Of a DNA stretch of 64,000 nucleotides, positions 20,063 through 31,998 are shown piece by piece. This stretch comes from Coprinellus micaceus (Eukaryota > Basidiomycota > Agaricomycetes > Agaricales > Psathyrellaceae): the NCBI GenBank assembly GCA_951394405.1, contig OX596336.1, forward strand, positions 1,364,001-1,428,000, read 5' to 3'. The position numbers were made by a program, and so were the translations under genes. The first letter of the stretch is position 1; each line of letters starts with the position of its first letter. Under the pieces are notes generated by a model that ran no database searches, was not told the DNA's origin, and worked only from the letters and a program-made list of their open reading frames with translations.

Positions 20063-22775
20063 ACCCCAATTGAAATATAACGATCGTTCACGAGACGTTG
20101 GGAGTCGAGACCAACGGCATTGAATAAGTAGGGTGTCACATCCAGGACGCCCATCCACCGTGAAAAGCAGTCTCACCAAACCCTCGAAACTCACACCTCA
20201 TCCTCCCACCACCACGGTTATTGTACATGTCACCCTCACTGAGCCGAGGGAGAGGTTAGCATGACGAGGTCGCCGAAACACATACCACTTTCTCTTTTGC
20301 TCTATGGCAAACGTATATTTGGCGCTCATCGGGTCAAGAGGCCTCGCATTTCCCCGACTGCCCGGTGCGGCGTTCCGAACTGTGAGTAATCTCGTTTCGT
20401 GGTAGTCTCGTTATCCTGTGAGCGATTGTACAAGGTCTCCTTCGCGACCCTGATGCGGGAACGTGTCAAAGCATCTAGCCGACGGGAGGAGCCGACATCA
20501 TGATCACCGACACGTGAGATGGCACCCGATCAAGCGAAGGTATCGCAACTCGGAACGCCACATGGATCGGAAACGCCCCTTCACTGTGTCCCCTGCTGCC
20601 TGGAATCCCCCCTCGAAGGTCGCAATGCGTAGCTGCCTGGGAGGTTTCCCATTTTATTGGGACTCCAGATCAGCGATTATCGGCATCAATGCGCCCATGA
20701 AACCGGGGCGCTTGATGAACCCAAGTATTGGCTCTCCCCGGTTCCCCAAAGAGGTCTTGTTCGCCGCCATTCTAGGGAGAATACCGTGTATTACACCTGC
20801 GTGCTGGCTTTATGGCATTTGTAGCAAATAAGAGCGCAAGTTGGTAGACCTTTCGCGCAGCCTTCGCTCTTAGCTCGCACATTGCGCCCTCCCAACGGGA
20901 CGATGCTCCCGAGAGCGTTCACACCAATAATTAAACGTGAGCTCGCAAGATCCCGTAAAGGGCCCGCAAGCAACGGTCACAACCAGAGACAAATAGGTGG
21001 CACACTGTCATGGTGTATCAGCTCACGTAAATCACGAACGGTTTCTGTAGAGCCCAAGGCGTTTCATCCTAAATACGGTGGCCGGGGCATGCAAAACAGT
21101 CGCTAGAAGCTTGAACTGGCAGGCGTAGGTAGCGAGCTAGAACGGAGTGGGTAGGGTACTTGGGAGCCTCGGACTAGATGCCTTTTGGGTGCCAAGAAAG
21201 GGGGACTTAACTGCCAGGACGTCTGATCAATTCCGGGATAAGTTCCAATACGAGAAACAGGGCGAATACTCTCATGCGTCCTGATGTTCACCATGAAGTC
21301 CTTCAAGACTTCAGCCCGTACGGCGAATCCGTGGCTCATCTTCGTATTGCGTCTCGCGTACCTTGAGTCCGGCGTGGGTCGTGCACGATCCTTTCCAGTC
21401 ACTCGAAGGCCATTCCCTCCGTTCGGGTTCCTCCGGCTTTGAGTATCCGTCCATTGGAAGAAACGTGTCGAGCAGGCCCCAACTTTCCTATAGGGATTCT
21501 GTTACTATACATTGTTCGTTCGTTGGCGCGACCGCTGCGGTAATACAATGATATTGCCTTTCGTCTACGCAACGCCGCTGTCCGTTCGCTCGTGATGTTC
21601 CCAAAAGAGAAAAGAGTGACCAATTCAGTCTTCCCGCCTCCCGAACTGGGCACCCCGAGCTAGTTTGTGGCTCCACAACTCGGTACCCACTGCCCAATAC
21701 CTTGCACCGTACAAGTTCTCACCCAAACATGATGAGCGGCCTAGTTCGCTTGTACGACGGCTGAGGTTTATATACAGCAGGTATGTGCTGCACTGCATAA
21801 AAAGAGGTAGAGTGGGCAAGTGCCCGAGGGTTAACACGAGCTCACTGAGTGGTCTGGGCCAGTCTAGAAACCATCCCCCAAAGTTTGTCCCAGTCGGGTC
21901 ACGAACGTCGCAAACAATTTTGGTAGGACTCACATCCACCACCACCACAATCTGGATGCGCCCACAATGACCTAGAAGACGATGAGAGCGATATCCAGCA
22001 AGACGGAGAATTTTCGACCGCTAGCACCTGTACAACGGGCCACGGGGCTCAACCACCACCGCCTCGTCCCCCAATCCGACTTGCTTCCATCCTTGGCGTC
22101 TTCCCCACGATAGAAAGGGCGTGGTTATGCCGGCCGCTGGGTTGCTGGAAGGGTTTTGCGTCGTGGAGAGCAACGGAGATATTTCCCTGTGCTAGATTCG
22201 CCCATAAACGGGTCGGGGGTGTCAGCGGGGAAGAGGCGAGACGAAAGTCAAGACTATCCAAGGGGATCTACCCATTCTCCACCACGTCCTTCGGCTAGAA
22301 GACAGACCCGACCGGAGGGATACTGTGGATTCAGGCGCTCAAGAAGAAGACCGCCCCACCACCTCGGAGCACCACGACCGCGACGACGACGATGGACCTA
22401 CTTCGACCAGTCTATGCCAAACGGGGTGGAGATCCACGCTCCTCTTCCTTCTTTCTTGTTAGCCGCCTTCCCCAGCCTCTGCCGGTGTCACGCTCGACCG
22501 CATTGTCACCCACATCTAGGCTTCCAACTTCATCAGCTGGCCGCCTTTGATGACACGGTTGAGAAGCACCATAAATATACGTGGTGGACACCCTCACGCT
22601 GTGCTCCCTGTAGCGTCGACTGAGGCTAGGCGCTGGCTCGTACACCAGGCCCATTCCCGCCTTGTGGACGACTTCACTCTGGACTGGGCCTCACGAAGAA
22701 CTTGGATGCTGGGTATAAACTTCAAAATGGAGCCCGGACGAACGTACTGTGACTGTACTCACCACTCTTCGTTCG

Positions 22776-23513
22776 CTAGAACCGCTGCAACTTTAGGCTA
22801 TGCAGCTCACTGAGTAGCCTCTCTATTACGATAACTTCGGTCGCTGTTGACTCTGGGCGGCATGGCTTTGGCGCTGGTAACGGATGCTCGACTTGTTCCT
22901 GGGCTTGGTGTTGCGAGATGTCCTCGGGATTCGTTCTACGGCTAGCATCTAGGAGACTTGTGTCAGTGGGGCTATCGTCATGGACTTCCCTCTCTGGATA
23001 GGAGGTGGCGTCTGGCTTCCATGATACATAGCATCGCCAACCCCTGCGTGCCAGTATGCGGAACCTCCAGTGGCAGGTGGTTTCCAGGGTCGTTGCCCGT
23101 GGAATGCTTGCTCTCTCTTTCTCAGTGCACACAGTGGTCATTTTGCAAGAAGCGCCATCGATGTCGATGAAGGTTTCGCGGGAACAGCAGCCGTGGTGAA
23201 CGTTGACAAAGCCAAAACAGGGTTTCGGTCACGAGCAACGGCCATTTGCTTGCCCCCTGCCCAACATACGACATATGTATGCCTGGCTCTTCTACGGTCG
23301 TCACCGCTGGCCATCCTCCATTCCCATGGTAATGCCTTCGCCGCTCTGTACACCATAAGGTATGGTGAAGAACGCCGAGAGAGATGACCCACAGGAAGGA
23401 CGACAGCAAACGAAGCTCCGACAAGAAGCGGGGGAAGTGGCCGAGGTTGGAGTACGTCGAGAGGGATTCGAAGAAGATGGGAAGCCTGAGGGGTGACCAG
23501 AAGCGAGCTGCAC
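22776..23513 (-). CDS. Possible unrecognised coding region
   Basis: Minus-strand frames at 23513-23301, 23392-23138 and 23141-22776 have polar, low-complexity protein-like composition. The last includes DASRRTNPEDISQHQAQEQ and ends in VIVIERLLSELHSLKLQRF. Splice joins were not resolved and no domain is recognised. Confidence 0.2.
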
Positions 23514-25648
23514 GTGAGACGGAGAGGTCGAGGCGTGTTGAAATGAAAACCTTCCAGTGGACGAGCCCCGGGCTGGAAGCTGCCGACCCGGGTGTTGACC
23601 TCACGGCTCCGAGAGGGTGTCGGCGACCGTCTCGACCAGGGCCACTCTTCACGAGGTGCGTCTGGAGATCAGGCGTCCATGACGAGGAGGTGGGAAGGGA
23701 GTGTGGCCGTTGGGGGGCAAGGAAGGGAGGTGGTTGGGATCCTGATTGTCTCGATTGGGGTTAGCCCTTTTATACCTGGCAAGCCTCCCCCCATCCATTT
23801 GCCCCGGCAATTGTCAGACGCATACGTGTAGGGTGACATACACTCACCACCACCAACCCGCTACCTGTCTCCCTGGACCAAACAACTAGCTTGAATGAAA
23901 TGTCGATCGAATGCCCCAACCCCAGGAAATGAAGAGGACAGCGGAGCACAGTCCATCACCGACAATTTCAGATTCGCGAGAATCCCTATTTTGAAACCAC
24001 ATCGTTTGCGTTCAGGGGATTTACGGGAAAACAAAACGCAACTGTGTGCTTCGGCATCTTTCTAGGCCTTGTGTGAGTGCTTCCTCGCTCCTCCGCTGGT
24101 CGTCGACCACTTGGCAGGAAATAAGGAAGGTTCAAACAGTGCACACTGCAGGGCTGTCCTGTCGGGACTCGGATCCGACTAACGGTTCAACTCCAAATTA
24201 CTGTTGCTCCCGCTCGTCTCGTTGATTTGATTCGTCCCTTTGCCGTGCCTACTGCCTCGCTCTAATCTTCGGCATCCTCCGTCATCCTCCTTGTATTTCT
24301 CCCCTTCTTATCGCGTTCCCACCGCAGCAAGCGTGCAGGGCGAGCGTTGGTTTTAGAACGAACAGGTGGACCTTGCTTATGGTCAAGACTGCCCGATGCA
24401 TGGGTTGGAATGTTGCTTCTTTGTCACCAACCCTCGAGTGTCATGGCGCCAATCATCTCCGACACCGTCATGTGTACTGGGAGTCGAAAACGAGGCAGCT
24501 TTCTGACCTGCATAAGGCTTCATTCATGTTGGCTGAAGCTGAAGTACCGCTTCTTTCGCAATCGGTAGATGACTAGATCTAGAGATAGGTGCAACGCACG
24601 ATGCGGTGGATGTACTAGTCATGGCCTGAGAGGTGGAACCTCCTTCTAGACGAGTTTATTTCATGCGACCTGAAGTCAAGACTCTGCACCCCTTTTTTCT
24701 AGGCCATCGCGTCGGCAAGTCAGCCATAGTTCTGGGATGTACCTGGTAAGCTGGGTCCGTTCTCTTCGTCGCTGACTGCTAACCTACTTTCTCTTCTCCC
24801 TCGACAGCCTTGATGCTCCAATACGCGGGGGAGGTTTCGCCACGGCCGATATCCCGCTGCCCTCGAGCAAAGTCAGTGAAGCTCAGTTGGGGTTGCCATT
24901 CTGAGGCGATCCACGCCCGCTAACCAATCGCAAACGCGTCTCACTCCCGAGCCTCGTTTGCTGGAAGGTGCCAGAGCTTCACGGCAAGTCGCTGGAAGTG
25001 ACATTGAATTTTGAACTGTGGCCTACCTTCTTCCACCAAGTTACCGTAAGCGGGGGCATCTCATTCCTCCGTTTGTGGAGGATCAGACTTCGTCGACGAA
25101 CGTAGACTTGCCTTGGCTCATTTGGAATTCGTTGTTCCTGTGGAGGCAAAGGTTATCGTAATTGAATGACCCGCACGATTGGTGCTCTTTGGGCGTCCAA
25201 TGGGAGGAGTCAATTGGCCCGATTGGTGGGTCCTCGAGTTCTCAAACTGTATCGGCGCTCAGCGATTGGACATCAGGCCTGTGGAGAAGTCTCGGGTGAA
25301 CAATGCATGGAGGTCGTGATACTCACTCAGATCGCACAGCTGTGGGTATAACTTTATGTCGCAATGAAGCTGGTTTTCCCGTGTTTTCGAGAAATAGGAA
25401 AATAAAAGCCCCGTAAACCATCAGATACTCCAGATCGCAGTATTCCAGGAGATTGAGAGGGATCTACGATGCGTTTTACTGTTTTATTCGTGAATTCGAG
25501 GACAAAGTCCCTCTTGGCGATCCACAAATAGACCCGCACATGTGTTGATCCCGTGACGGGGCGGCAAAGATGCCGAGCGCCATCAGTTCGCGACTGTGCC
25601 CGGTTCTGGATCCGTTGGGAGCTCTCCTCATCGTCACTTGAAGTCACC

Positions 25649-28600
25649 ATGAGCTCCTCTCGTCGAAATTCGCGGCTTGGAGTCGACCTGGACAATGCTC
25701 TGACATCCTCAGCGTCGTCTGCAGTCAACTCAGAGACTGCAACGATCACAGCGATCGATGCCATGGGCGCCAGCAATCGTGGTGGGGAGGATCAGGAGGA
25801 TACCCCGGAACAGCGCGTTGGGCTGCTGGATTCGGAAACGGGGATAGGGGAATATGGGAGTATAGCCTCATCTAGTGAGTCTTACTCCTGTCCAGTCGAT
25901 TGCTGGTTCGCTGGCAACCTTGATGACTCTAGGCCAAAGTCAATTTAAATTGGCTCATTTGGCGGTTTAGTGGTTCTCTTCGACCTCGATGCTGACCTCC
26001 GAATTATCTGCGCTTCTAGGGGCAAATCCAGATAGAAAACGCTCGGTGCTGGCAAAGAGAGCAAAGTATTACATCCCCTCGCTGGCCTGGATACCCCAGT
26101 ATTCGTGGTCGTTGTACGTCTGGGCCTCCGGATCTTGGCGGCGCACGTTTGACGTTTGTTTTCCAGGCTCGGTGGCGACGTTCTGGCTGGGCTTACCATC
26201 GCCTGCATTCTCATCCCGCAATCCATCAGCTATGCCTCGTCCCTTGCCAAGCTCACGCCAGTGACTGGTTTGGTGAGTGTTCCGAACTGATCCTCTTTAA
26301 TACATGTGAGGACTGACAGCAGACATTTCTCAGCTTTCGGCTGCTATTCCGGGAATTGTCTACGCCTTCCTGGGGACATCTCGACAGCTGAATGTGGCAC
26401 CGGAGGCTGCGCTCAGTCTCCTGCTCGGGCAAGCCGTGCAGCAGATACGCCATGACCTCGGAGGGGAGGTGCCGGAGGGCCACGATGCCTTGGGTTTAGC
26501 CGTCGCGTCCATCGTCACCCTGCAGGTGAGCAGGCGAAACGAAAACCACCTGTTTTCCTGGCCTCATTCTTTCTCTTTTTAGGCGGGGCTGATCTCCTTC
26601 GTACTTGGATTCTTCCGCCTGGGTTTCATTGATGTCGTCCTGAGTCGTGCGCTGCTGAGGGGCTTCATCACCGCAGTTGCTGTGGTTATCCTCATGTGAG
26701 TGCTTTAGGCGACTCGGCACTGCCAATTTCCGTTGACATTAACGGCCGATCGCAGTGAGCAACTCGCACCTATCTTCGGTCTTACGAAACTCATGCGGGC
26801 AGCCGATCCGGAGACGACACTACAGAAGCTAGCTTTTGTCATAGAACACGTATGGGAGCATGCAAACCAGCTCACGATGGTCATCAGTTTGTTTTCACTC
26901 AGCATGCTGGTTACCTTGCGTTGGTTCAAGGGCCAATTTCAGAAGACGTGGTGGATCTATCGCCTCCCCGAAGTGCTCATCGTGGTTGGGCTGTCAACAT
27001 GTAAGTCTCACTCCTGCCCGTTGGGGCGTTCACTTATGAAATATTCCCAGTCCTATCTGGTAAATTCCGGTGGGATAAGGGCGGTGTCGATATCCTGGGT
27101 GCTGTCTCGGTATCAACTGGCGAGAACTTTATTGAAAACCCGCTTCGAAAGAGCAATTGGAAGTTCCTCCACCCCACGACTTCGACGGCAGTGTACGTTT
27201 CTTAATGACGTGCACGTTTTCGGGGAATCTAACTTCTGGTCTAGCTTGATCGCAGTAGCCGGTTTCTTGGATAGCATTGTGGCCGCTAAGCAGAACGGTG
27301 CACGCTACGGTCACCCTATCAGTCCAAATCGCGAGCTGGTCGCGCTGGGTACTGCAAATTTGGTAGCCTCGATCTTCCCTGGCACCCTCCCTGCCTATGG
27401 CTCCATAACTAGGCACGTAATCCATGCGCACTGTCGAAGCTATGACATTTATCTGATCCCCCACAAGGTCCCGAATCAACGGAGATGTCGGTGCAAGAAC
27501 ACAACTGGCGTCCATCATCGCGTCATGTGTGATCCTCTTCGCCACTTTCTTCCTGCTTCCTTGGCTATACTTCTTGCCTCGCTGCGTTCTCGCGACCGTG
27601 TAAGTGAGAACATCCTGATCATCTTTTTTCATTAACTGAAGGTATCCCTTTCTAGGATCCTACTCGTCGTATATTCTTTGATCGCCGAAACCCCGCACGA
27701 TGTTTTGTACTACTGGAAGTAGGTGTTTTTTTCGCCCTTTCTCACTTATTTCGCCGTCGGTGTGCTCACGAAGGCGCCAGGATGGGGTCATGGCTTGACC
27801 TCGGAATCATGTCTTTGACCTTCTTGTTCTGCATCGTGTGGAATTTGGAAGCGGGAATTGTCATAAGCATGGTCCTCTCCTTGCTTCTGGTGGTCCATCG
27901 ATCATCCAAAACCAGGATGACAATCCTGGTAAGTTCAATTTGAAATTAAATGTCAGCGGGAGAAACCCTAACTAACGACCGAGCGAACTCTCCACCTTTT
28001 CGGCTTTCTAGGGTCGTATCCCTGGAACCGATCGCTGGAAACCCCTCAAAGACAACCCCGAGGCGGAAGAGAGCGTTTCTGGTGTCCTCATCGTGAGGAT
28101 CCGTGAGAACCTGGACTTTGGCGCGTTCATTCCTTTCGTATTTCCCCGAATCTGAGGCTAACTGCCCTTCTCAATTAGCTAATACATCTCAGCTCAAAGG
28201 TGTGGAATACTTGGTATGGGTTGCGAAGATCCTCCGGTGACTCACTAGGTTCCCTTAGAACGCTTGAGACGACTGGAGCTCTACGGCGTACACAAGCTGC
28301 ATCCCTCCGAAGATCCGACACGTCAGGAGGCCTCCGTCTTGGTGTTCCATCTGGCTGATGTAGACACCTGTGATGCCTCGTGAGCATTGGCCTTTTCTCA
28401 GTTTCATGATGAGTATGACTGACCGGTATGTCCAACCAACCCCTTAGTGCTGCACAAATATTCCATGAGCTTCTCGACGAATACCGGAATAGAGGCGTCG
28501 ACCTCTACCTCACCCATGTGAACCACAGAGTCTACCGCACCTTCGGGAAGGCTGGGATCGTTGACCTCCTCGGCGCTGACGCCTTCCAGGAGACAGTCGC

Positions 28601-28649
28601 TGACGCAATCAACATCGTGGAGAGCACACCAAGAGCCCTCACCAGGTGA
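25649..28649 (+). CDS. SulP family sulfate permease with STAS domain
   Basis: Plasma-membrane sulfate:proton symporter family (SLC26/SulP). Start at ATG 25649 (MSSSRRNSRLG) after an in-frame-poor leader. About ten short introns. The cytoplasmic N-terminal region of roughly 100 residues is acidic and Ser-rich. Membrane core in order: YIPSLAWIPQYSW, ACILIPQSISYASSLAKLTP (the SulP signature), AIPGIVYAFLGTSRQLNVAPEAALSL, VASIVTLQ, GLISFVLGFFRLGFIDVVLS, RGFITAVAVVILI, KTWWIYRLPEVLIVV, VAGFLDSIVAAKQNG, NLVASIFPGTLPAYGS, SIIASCVILFATFFLLPWL, LDLGIMSLTFLFCIVWNLEAG. The STAS domain begins at LIVRIRENLDFANTSQL and includes VLVFHLADVDTCDASAAQIF. The end is FQETVADAINIVESTPRALTR. Every segment of a full-length member is present, so the gene appears intact, though each exon border was inferred by eye. 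Confidence 0.9.
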
Positions 28650-29006
28650 GGGCATGCACAGGACGTCTAGACGTGAGGAGACGCAGTGCATGATCACGAC
28701 CATAGATGGGAGGAGCACTATACAGCCAATATTCTTCACCATTTATTACGATATTGACGCCTTACAGTATTGCATACGTACCACGGTATACCTATTAGGA
28801 GGAGCTTCGAGTGGATGAGGACTGGGAGGATATAAGAAGGCTACTTGGATGTAGGACTCGTTGGATCTGCTGCTGACCACAATACATATACTGACCGACT
28901 GGAAGAAAGGGGCATATTTGGGTATTTTTCGGGGCTTTAAATCCTTCTAGAGGAGGAGAGATTGGATATGAAAGGCCATGAGGAAAAGCAAAACCCCAAC
29001 AGCTAG
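28650..29006. other. Convergent 3' intergenic region
   Basis: Between the sulfate permease stop and the PARG stop on the other strand. No gene or repeat seen. Confidence 0.5.
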
Positions 29007-29954
29007 TCACATTTGAGCAGATGCTCCGTCAGGACTCCTGCTACGACGTCCCCGGCCCTCGCGGGGCTGTTCGTTGAAAAAGACCTCCTTGAACTCTCTC
29101 GCCGTCCGTTCATCGGGTATCGCAAACAACACCCTGTCGAACGAAAACCTGAAGCGAGCACCACGATCCCGCAGTAGCTCTCTCCATGCCTCCGCCACCA
29201 TCCTCACGTCATTTTGGAAGACCCCAGTTCCAAAGCTCCCCAGCACCAAATTTTTGGCGTGTCGGTGCTCGAACAGCTCAAGGATACGGCCCATCCTCTC
29301 CTTCATTGTGTCCTCAATCCGGCCCTCTATGTCGGGTGTTGACTGGTGGCGCTCAGAAACGCGTACCTGCTTGGCGTTAACGGCCGCGCAAGTAAGGACG
29401 TCGGCGAAGGTGGGTGAGAGCCACCCTCCGCCGTCGTCTCTGAAGAAGACGACTCGCGGGGAGTAAATCATGGCATGGGTGTAGAACGGATCTCTCCCGT
29501 CTGCCTTGTGTTGGTCGTAGAATCGCTTGACCTTGTCCGATTCTAGAGACTTGAAGAGAGTAGAAGATCTCGCCAGGGACTCCTCTTGAGCAGACGCCCC
29601 TTTCCTGAAGCCACCTCCTGGGCGAGTGGCAGACGCGAAGTTCAGCACGCCGATATCGACTGAACCAGGCACGATGGATTGCATATAGATGCAGCCTTCA
29701 AGGGTGGTCCTCTTTAGGACCTCGACGTGGACATGAGTAGGAGGTGGCCCCCATGACTGCCGACGAGGGGGTCTTCTCCAGTTTGATAGATGTCGATTGT
29801 CTGCGCTGTATAGGCTGGTGCCCTTCACCATAGCATCGAGGTGGGGCCTGAGGTTGAAGGTGGCACGATTCTGGCGATCCTCGATGTACCCACGCCGCAC
29901 AGTCTCTATGGTCCCATCTGCAATGTCTTTGAGGTAGGGGTTCGTGTGGGACAT
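29007..29954 (-). CDS. Microbial-type poly(ADP-ribose) glycohydrolase (PARG_cat_microb)
   Basis: Macrodomain-fold hydrolase that removes ADP-ribose chains from proteins. One exon of 315 residues from ATG 29952-29954 (MSHTNPYLKDIADGT). An upstream in-frame TTG is not needed. The N-terminal helix motif NPYLKDIADGTIETVRRG is typical of the family. The catalytic loop reads GVLNFASATRPGGGFRKGASAQEESLARSS, written here as two parts: GVLNFASATRPGGGF with the triple glycine, then KGASAQEES with the catalytic glutamates. Further conserved parts are YSPRVVFFRDD, TCAAVNAKQV and NLVLGSFGTGVFQNDVRMV, the last binding the diphosphate. All key residues are present. The C-terminus is an Arg/Ser-rich tail (RRSRSPDG). 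It is divergently arranged with RIT1 across 181 bases. Confidence 0.9.
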   Translation of the reverse strand: MSHTNPYLKDIADGTIETVRRGYIEDRQNRATFNLRPHLDAMVKGTSLYSADNRHLSNWRRPPRRQSWGPPPTHVHVEVLKRTTLEGCIYMQSIVPGSVDIGVLNFASATRPGGGFRKGASAQEESLARSSTLFKSLESDKVKRFYDQHKADGRDPFYTHAMIYSPRVVFFRDDGGGWLSPTFADVLTCAAVNAKQVRVSERHQSTPDIEGRIEDTMKERMGRILELFEHRHAKNLVLGSFGTGVFQNDVRMVAEAWRELLRDRGARFRFSFDRVLFAIPDERTAREFKEVFFNEQPREGRGRRSRSPDGASAQM

Positions 29955-30135
29955 GAAGAATGTGAGGGTTGTGGTGATGGTTGGAAGCAAGCCTTGCTCT
30001 CAATAATTAGCGCCCGTGGGGTCAGTTGCTCCCGTGGGAAACCACTCGGAGATAGTGCCCGGCGCTCACTTCAGTGCACCTTTTCTTCGTCTCTCATTCA
30101 CCACTGTCACTACACTCTGCTATACCCAGGGCAGG
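29955..30135. promoter_or_regulatory. Divergent promoter region (PARG / RIT1)
   Basis: Only 181 bases lie between the two start codons, so the promoters must overlap. The region has pyrimidine-rich tracts close to the RIT1 start and no clear TATA box. Confidence 0.45.
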
Positions 30136-31885
30136 ATGGCTCAAAACCCGAACCCATTCTCTGAAATTCGAAAGGAGTCGCTGGACATCTATAACAGGCT
30201 GCACTCGATTGAAGAGGACCTGGATTTCGTGAATGCCGTTCACGATTCGTATCCTGACCTACCTCTCATTCGTGCGTCAAGCTCGCCTTTCCTGATCACA
30301 TTGGGATGAGGCTGAATCGAGAGGTCATCTACATCTATAGCCAATCTGCGCTGCGGAGCGTGGTACACCGATCCGGCCAGAGTTAGTGCAGCACAGTCCC
30401 AAGCTAGACGAAGGGTCGAGCTGAAGCATAGGCGACCAGGCCACCAACGTTCCTGCCTACTTCAAGTCGACGGATGGACACTTCAATAACTGGTGCTTCA
30501 ATCTTCGGCGGTCTAACTTACATCTTCTCTCAGTGATCATGGAGAACTCAGGGTGCGCCACAATGTTTTCTCTCAAAATACATATCAAGCTCGAGGAGTT
30601 CACATTGAATCCTGCAGGATCATTCTTGTGGACTCAACAAGATCGGGGAAGCGGATACCAGACGCCCTCTCAAAGACTGTACCAATCTGGTGTGCGGTTA
30701 TCAACCGTGCTCTTCGAATACGGTACCCTGATATCAAGCGGGACGAATGGAACGACGATCTCTACACCCCACCTACGGCCGTCAGCTCTCAAGAGCATTC
30801 ACAGATATCCCTGCGGATATACGAATGGGCACTAGATTTAGCTGTAAGCGTTACAAATCCATGTGTGGTCGTTACTAAATGCCCTTCAGAACTCGTCTTT
30901 CGATCTGCCAAAACTGCCGTTACCACTACGCCCGTTCTGGATAACCCCTGCGTCCACAAGCTTCCCTAAATTTAGCACAGACTCGGATGACCGGGGGTAC
31001 CTCCCTGTCGTCTGTGTCTCGGCCTCAAAGCAAGTTCACAATGGCACGGAACGACGAACTGGAGGCTTCTCCTACATCCAAGGCTCCGGCGATGATCACG
31101 AACTCTGGGGGATGGTTAGTAAATGATAGTTCAACTTGGAGAAGTACGCTCACGGATGGTTATGGTTGAATAGGGCCTGACTCCTGATATATTTTGGAAA
31201 GAGAAAGAAAAGCTCCTCAGTGCCAGTCGGGCAGGCCTGCCCGACTTGGTCGCCGAATTGGTTTCTACTGGTCTGACACCATCTTCAGAAACCACCAAGG
31301 CGTCCGAGGGCATCTCCAAGGTCTCAAATCGAATATCTCTCGCAAAACTCTCCGAACTAGTCTTCGAACCCAATTCGCCTCCACCTGGAATAGCTTTCGT
31401 CTTGATTAACGAAGTTCTCAAGCCGTCAACACAGACAGACTCCACCTCACCCCAACAGAAAAACGGGCCCACCGCCTCCCTGACGTTGAAATTCGAGATT
31501 CCTGGCGGGAAGAAGTCACAAACGTACTTTCTCCACGACGTGCTACCCACCGCCCTCCACTTCATCGATGAAAAGCTCTCACAGGGGCTTGACGTAGTCA
31601 TCGCATGCCCTTCAGCCAAAGACCTCAGCGTCGGTGTAGCTTTGGCCGCCATCTCTCAATACTTTGACGATCATGGGGAGTACGTGAAGGGTGGAGAAGG
31701 TTTACACTGTCAGTCTCTTGATTGTACTCTGCGTCACCAGGCTAATGATATATGCAGTGACGAAGCAGGGTATCCGCACGCGGCTCGAGTGGATCATCGG
31801 CAGCTGCCCGCGTGCCAATCCCTCTCGCACTACTCTAAAACGCGTCAACGAGCTCTTGCTGACGGCAGAGCACCTCCGAAGATGA
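30136..31885 (+). CDS. RIT1: tRNA A64-2'-O-ribosylphosphate transferase (initiator tRNA phosphoribosyltransferase)
   Basis: Uses PRPP to add a ribosyl phosphate to A64 of initiator methionine tRNA, keeping it out of elongation. Start at ATG 30136 (MAQNPNPFSEIRKESLDIYN). Motifs in order: EDLDFVNAVHDSYPDLPLI, then after an intron NLRCGAWYTDP, FKSTDGHFNNWCFNLRR, GCIILVDSTRSGKRIPDALS, TVPIWCAVINR, WITPAS, LPVVCVSASK, QGSGDDHELWG and GLTPDIFW. The second half (IAFVLINEVL ... DVVIACPSAKDLSVGVALA) is the phosphatase-like C-terminal domain, with Cys-Pro-Ser-Ala-Lys-Asp at the P-loop position. The end is LKRVNELLLTAEHLRR. At least six introns; frame continuity was checked only locally. It is convergent with the glucosidase II gene, with 113 bases between the stops. 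Confidence 0.9.
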
Positions 31886-31998
31886 GAACTGTACCATATC
31901 CACCCTTTGTGACCTCTGCAAATAATCGAAGGCATATCGAATATATTTTCCTGTTGTGCGACTAAATGTGCGACGAAGATCCAGGGTATAGATATGAT

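Larger units (their letters stand above)
18176..25648. other. Gene-poor region of about 7.4 kb
   Basis: No conserved gene was recognised on either strand. Open frames are short, with no exon partner that could be joined with confidence. Exceptions that look somewhat protein-like are listed separately (19402-20062 plus; 22776-23513 minus). No terminal repeats, transposase or reverse transcriptase motifs were seen, so this is not an obvious intact transposon. Old degraded elements remain possible. Confidence 0.5.

Noticed and set aside
23122..23652. 176-codon minus-strand open frame
   Set aside because: Hydrophobic/Arg-rich composition without any domain. Overlapping frames are equally open. 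The more protein-like minus frames nearby are listed at low confidence instead.
24180..24200. B-box-like GGTTCAACTCC, possible tRNA
   Set aside because: The flanking bases do not form a T-arm or acceptor stem and no anticodon arm fits upstream.
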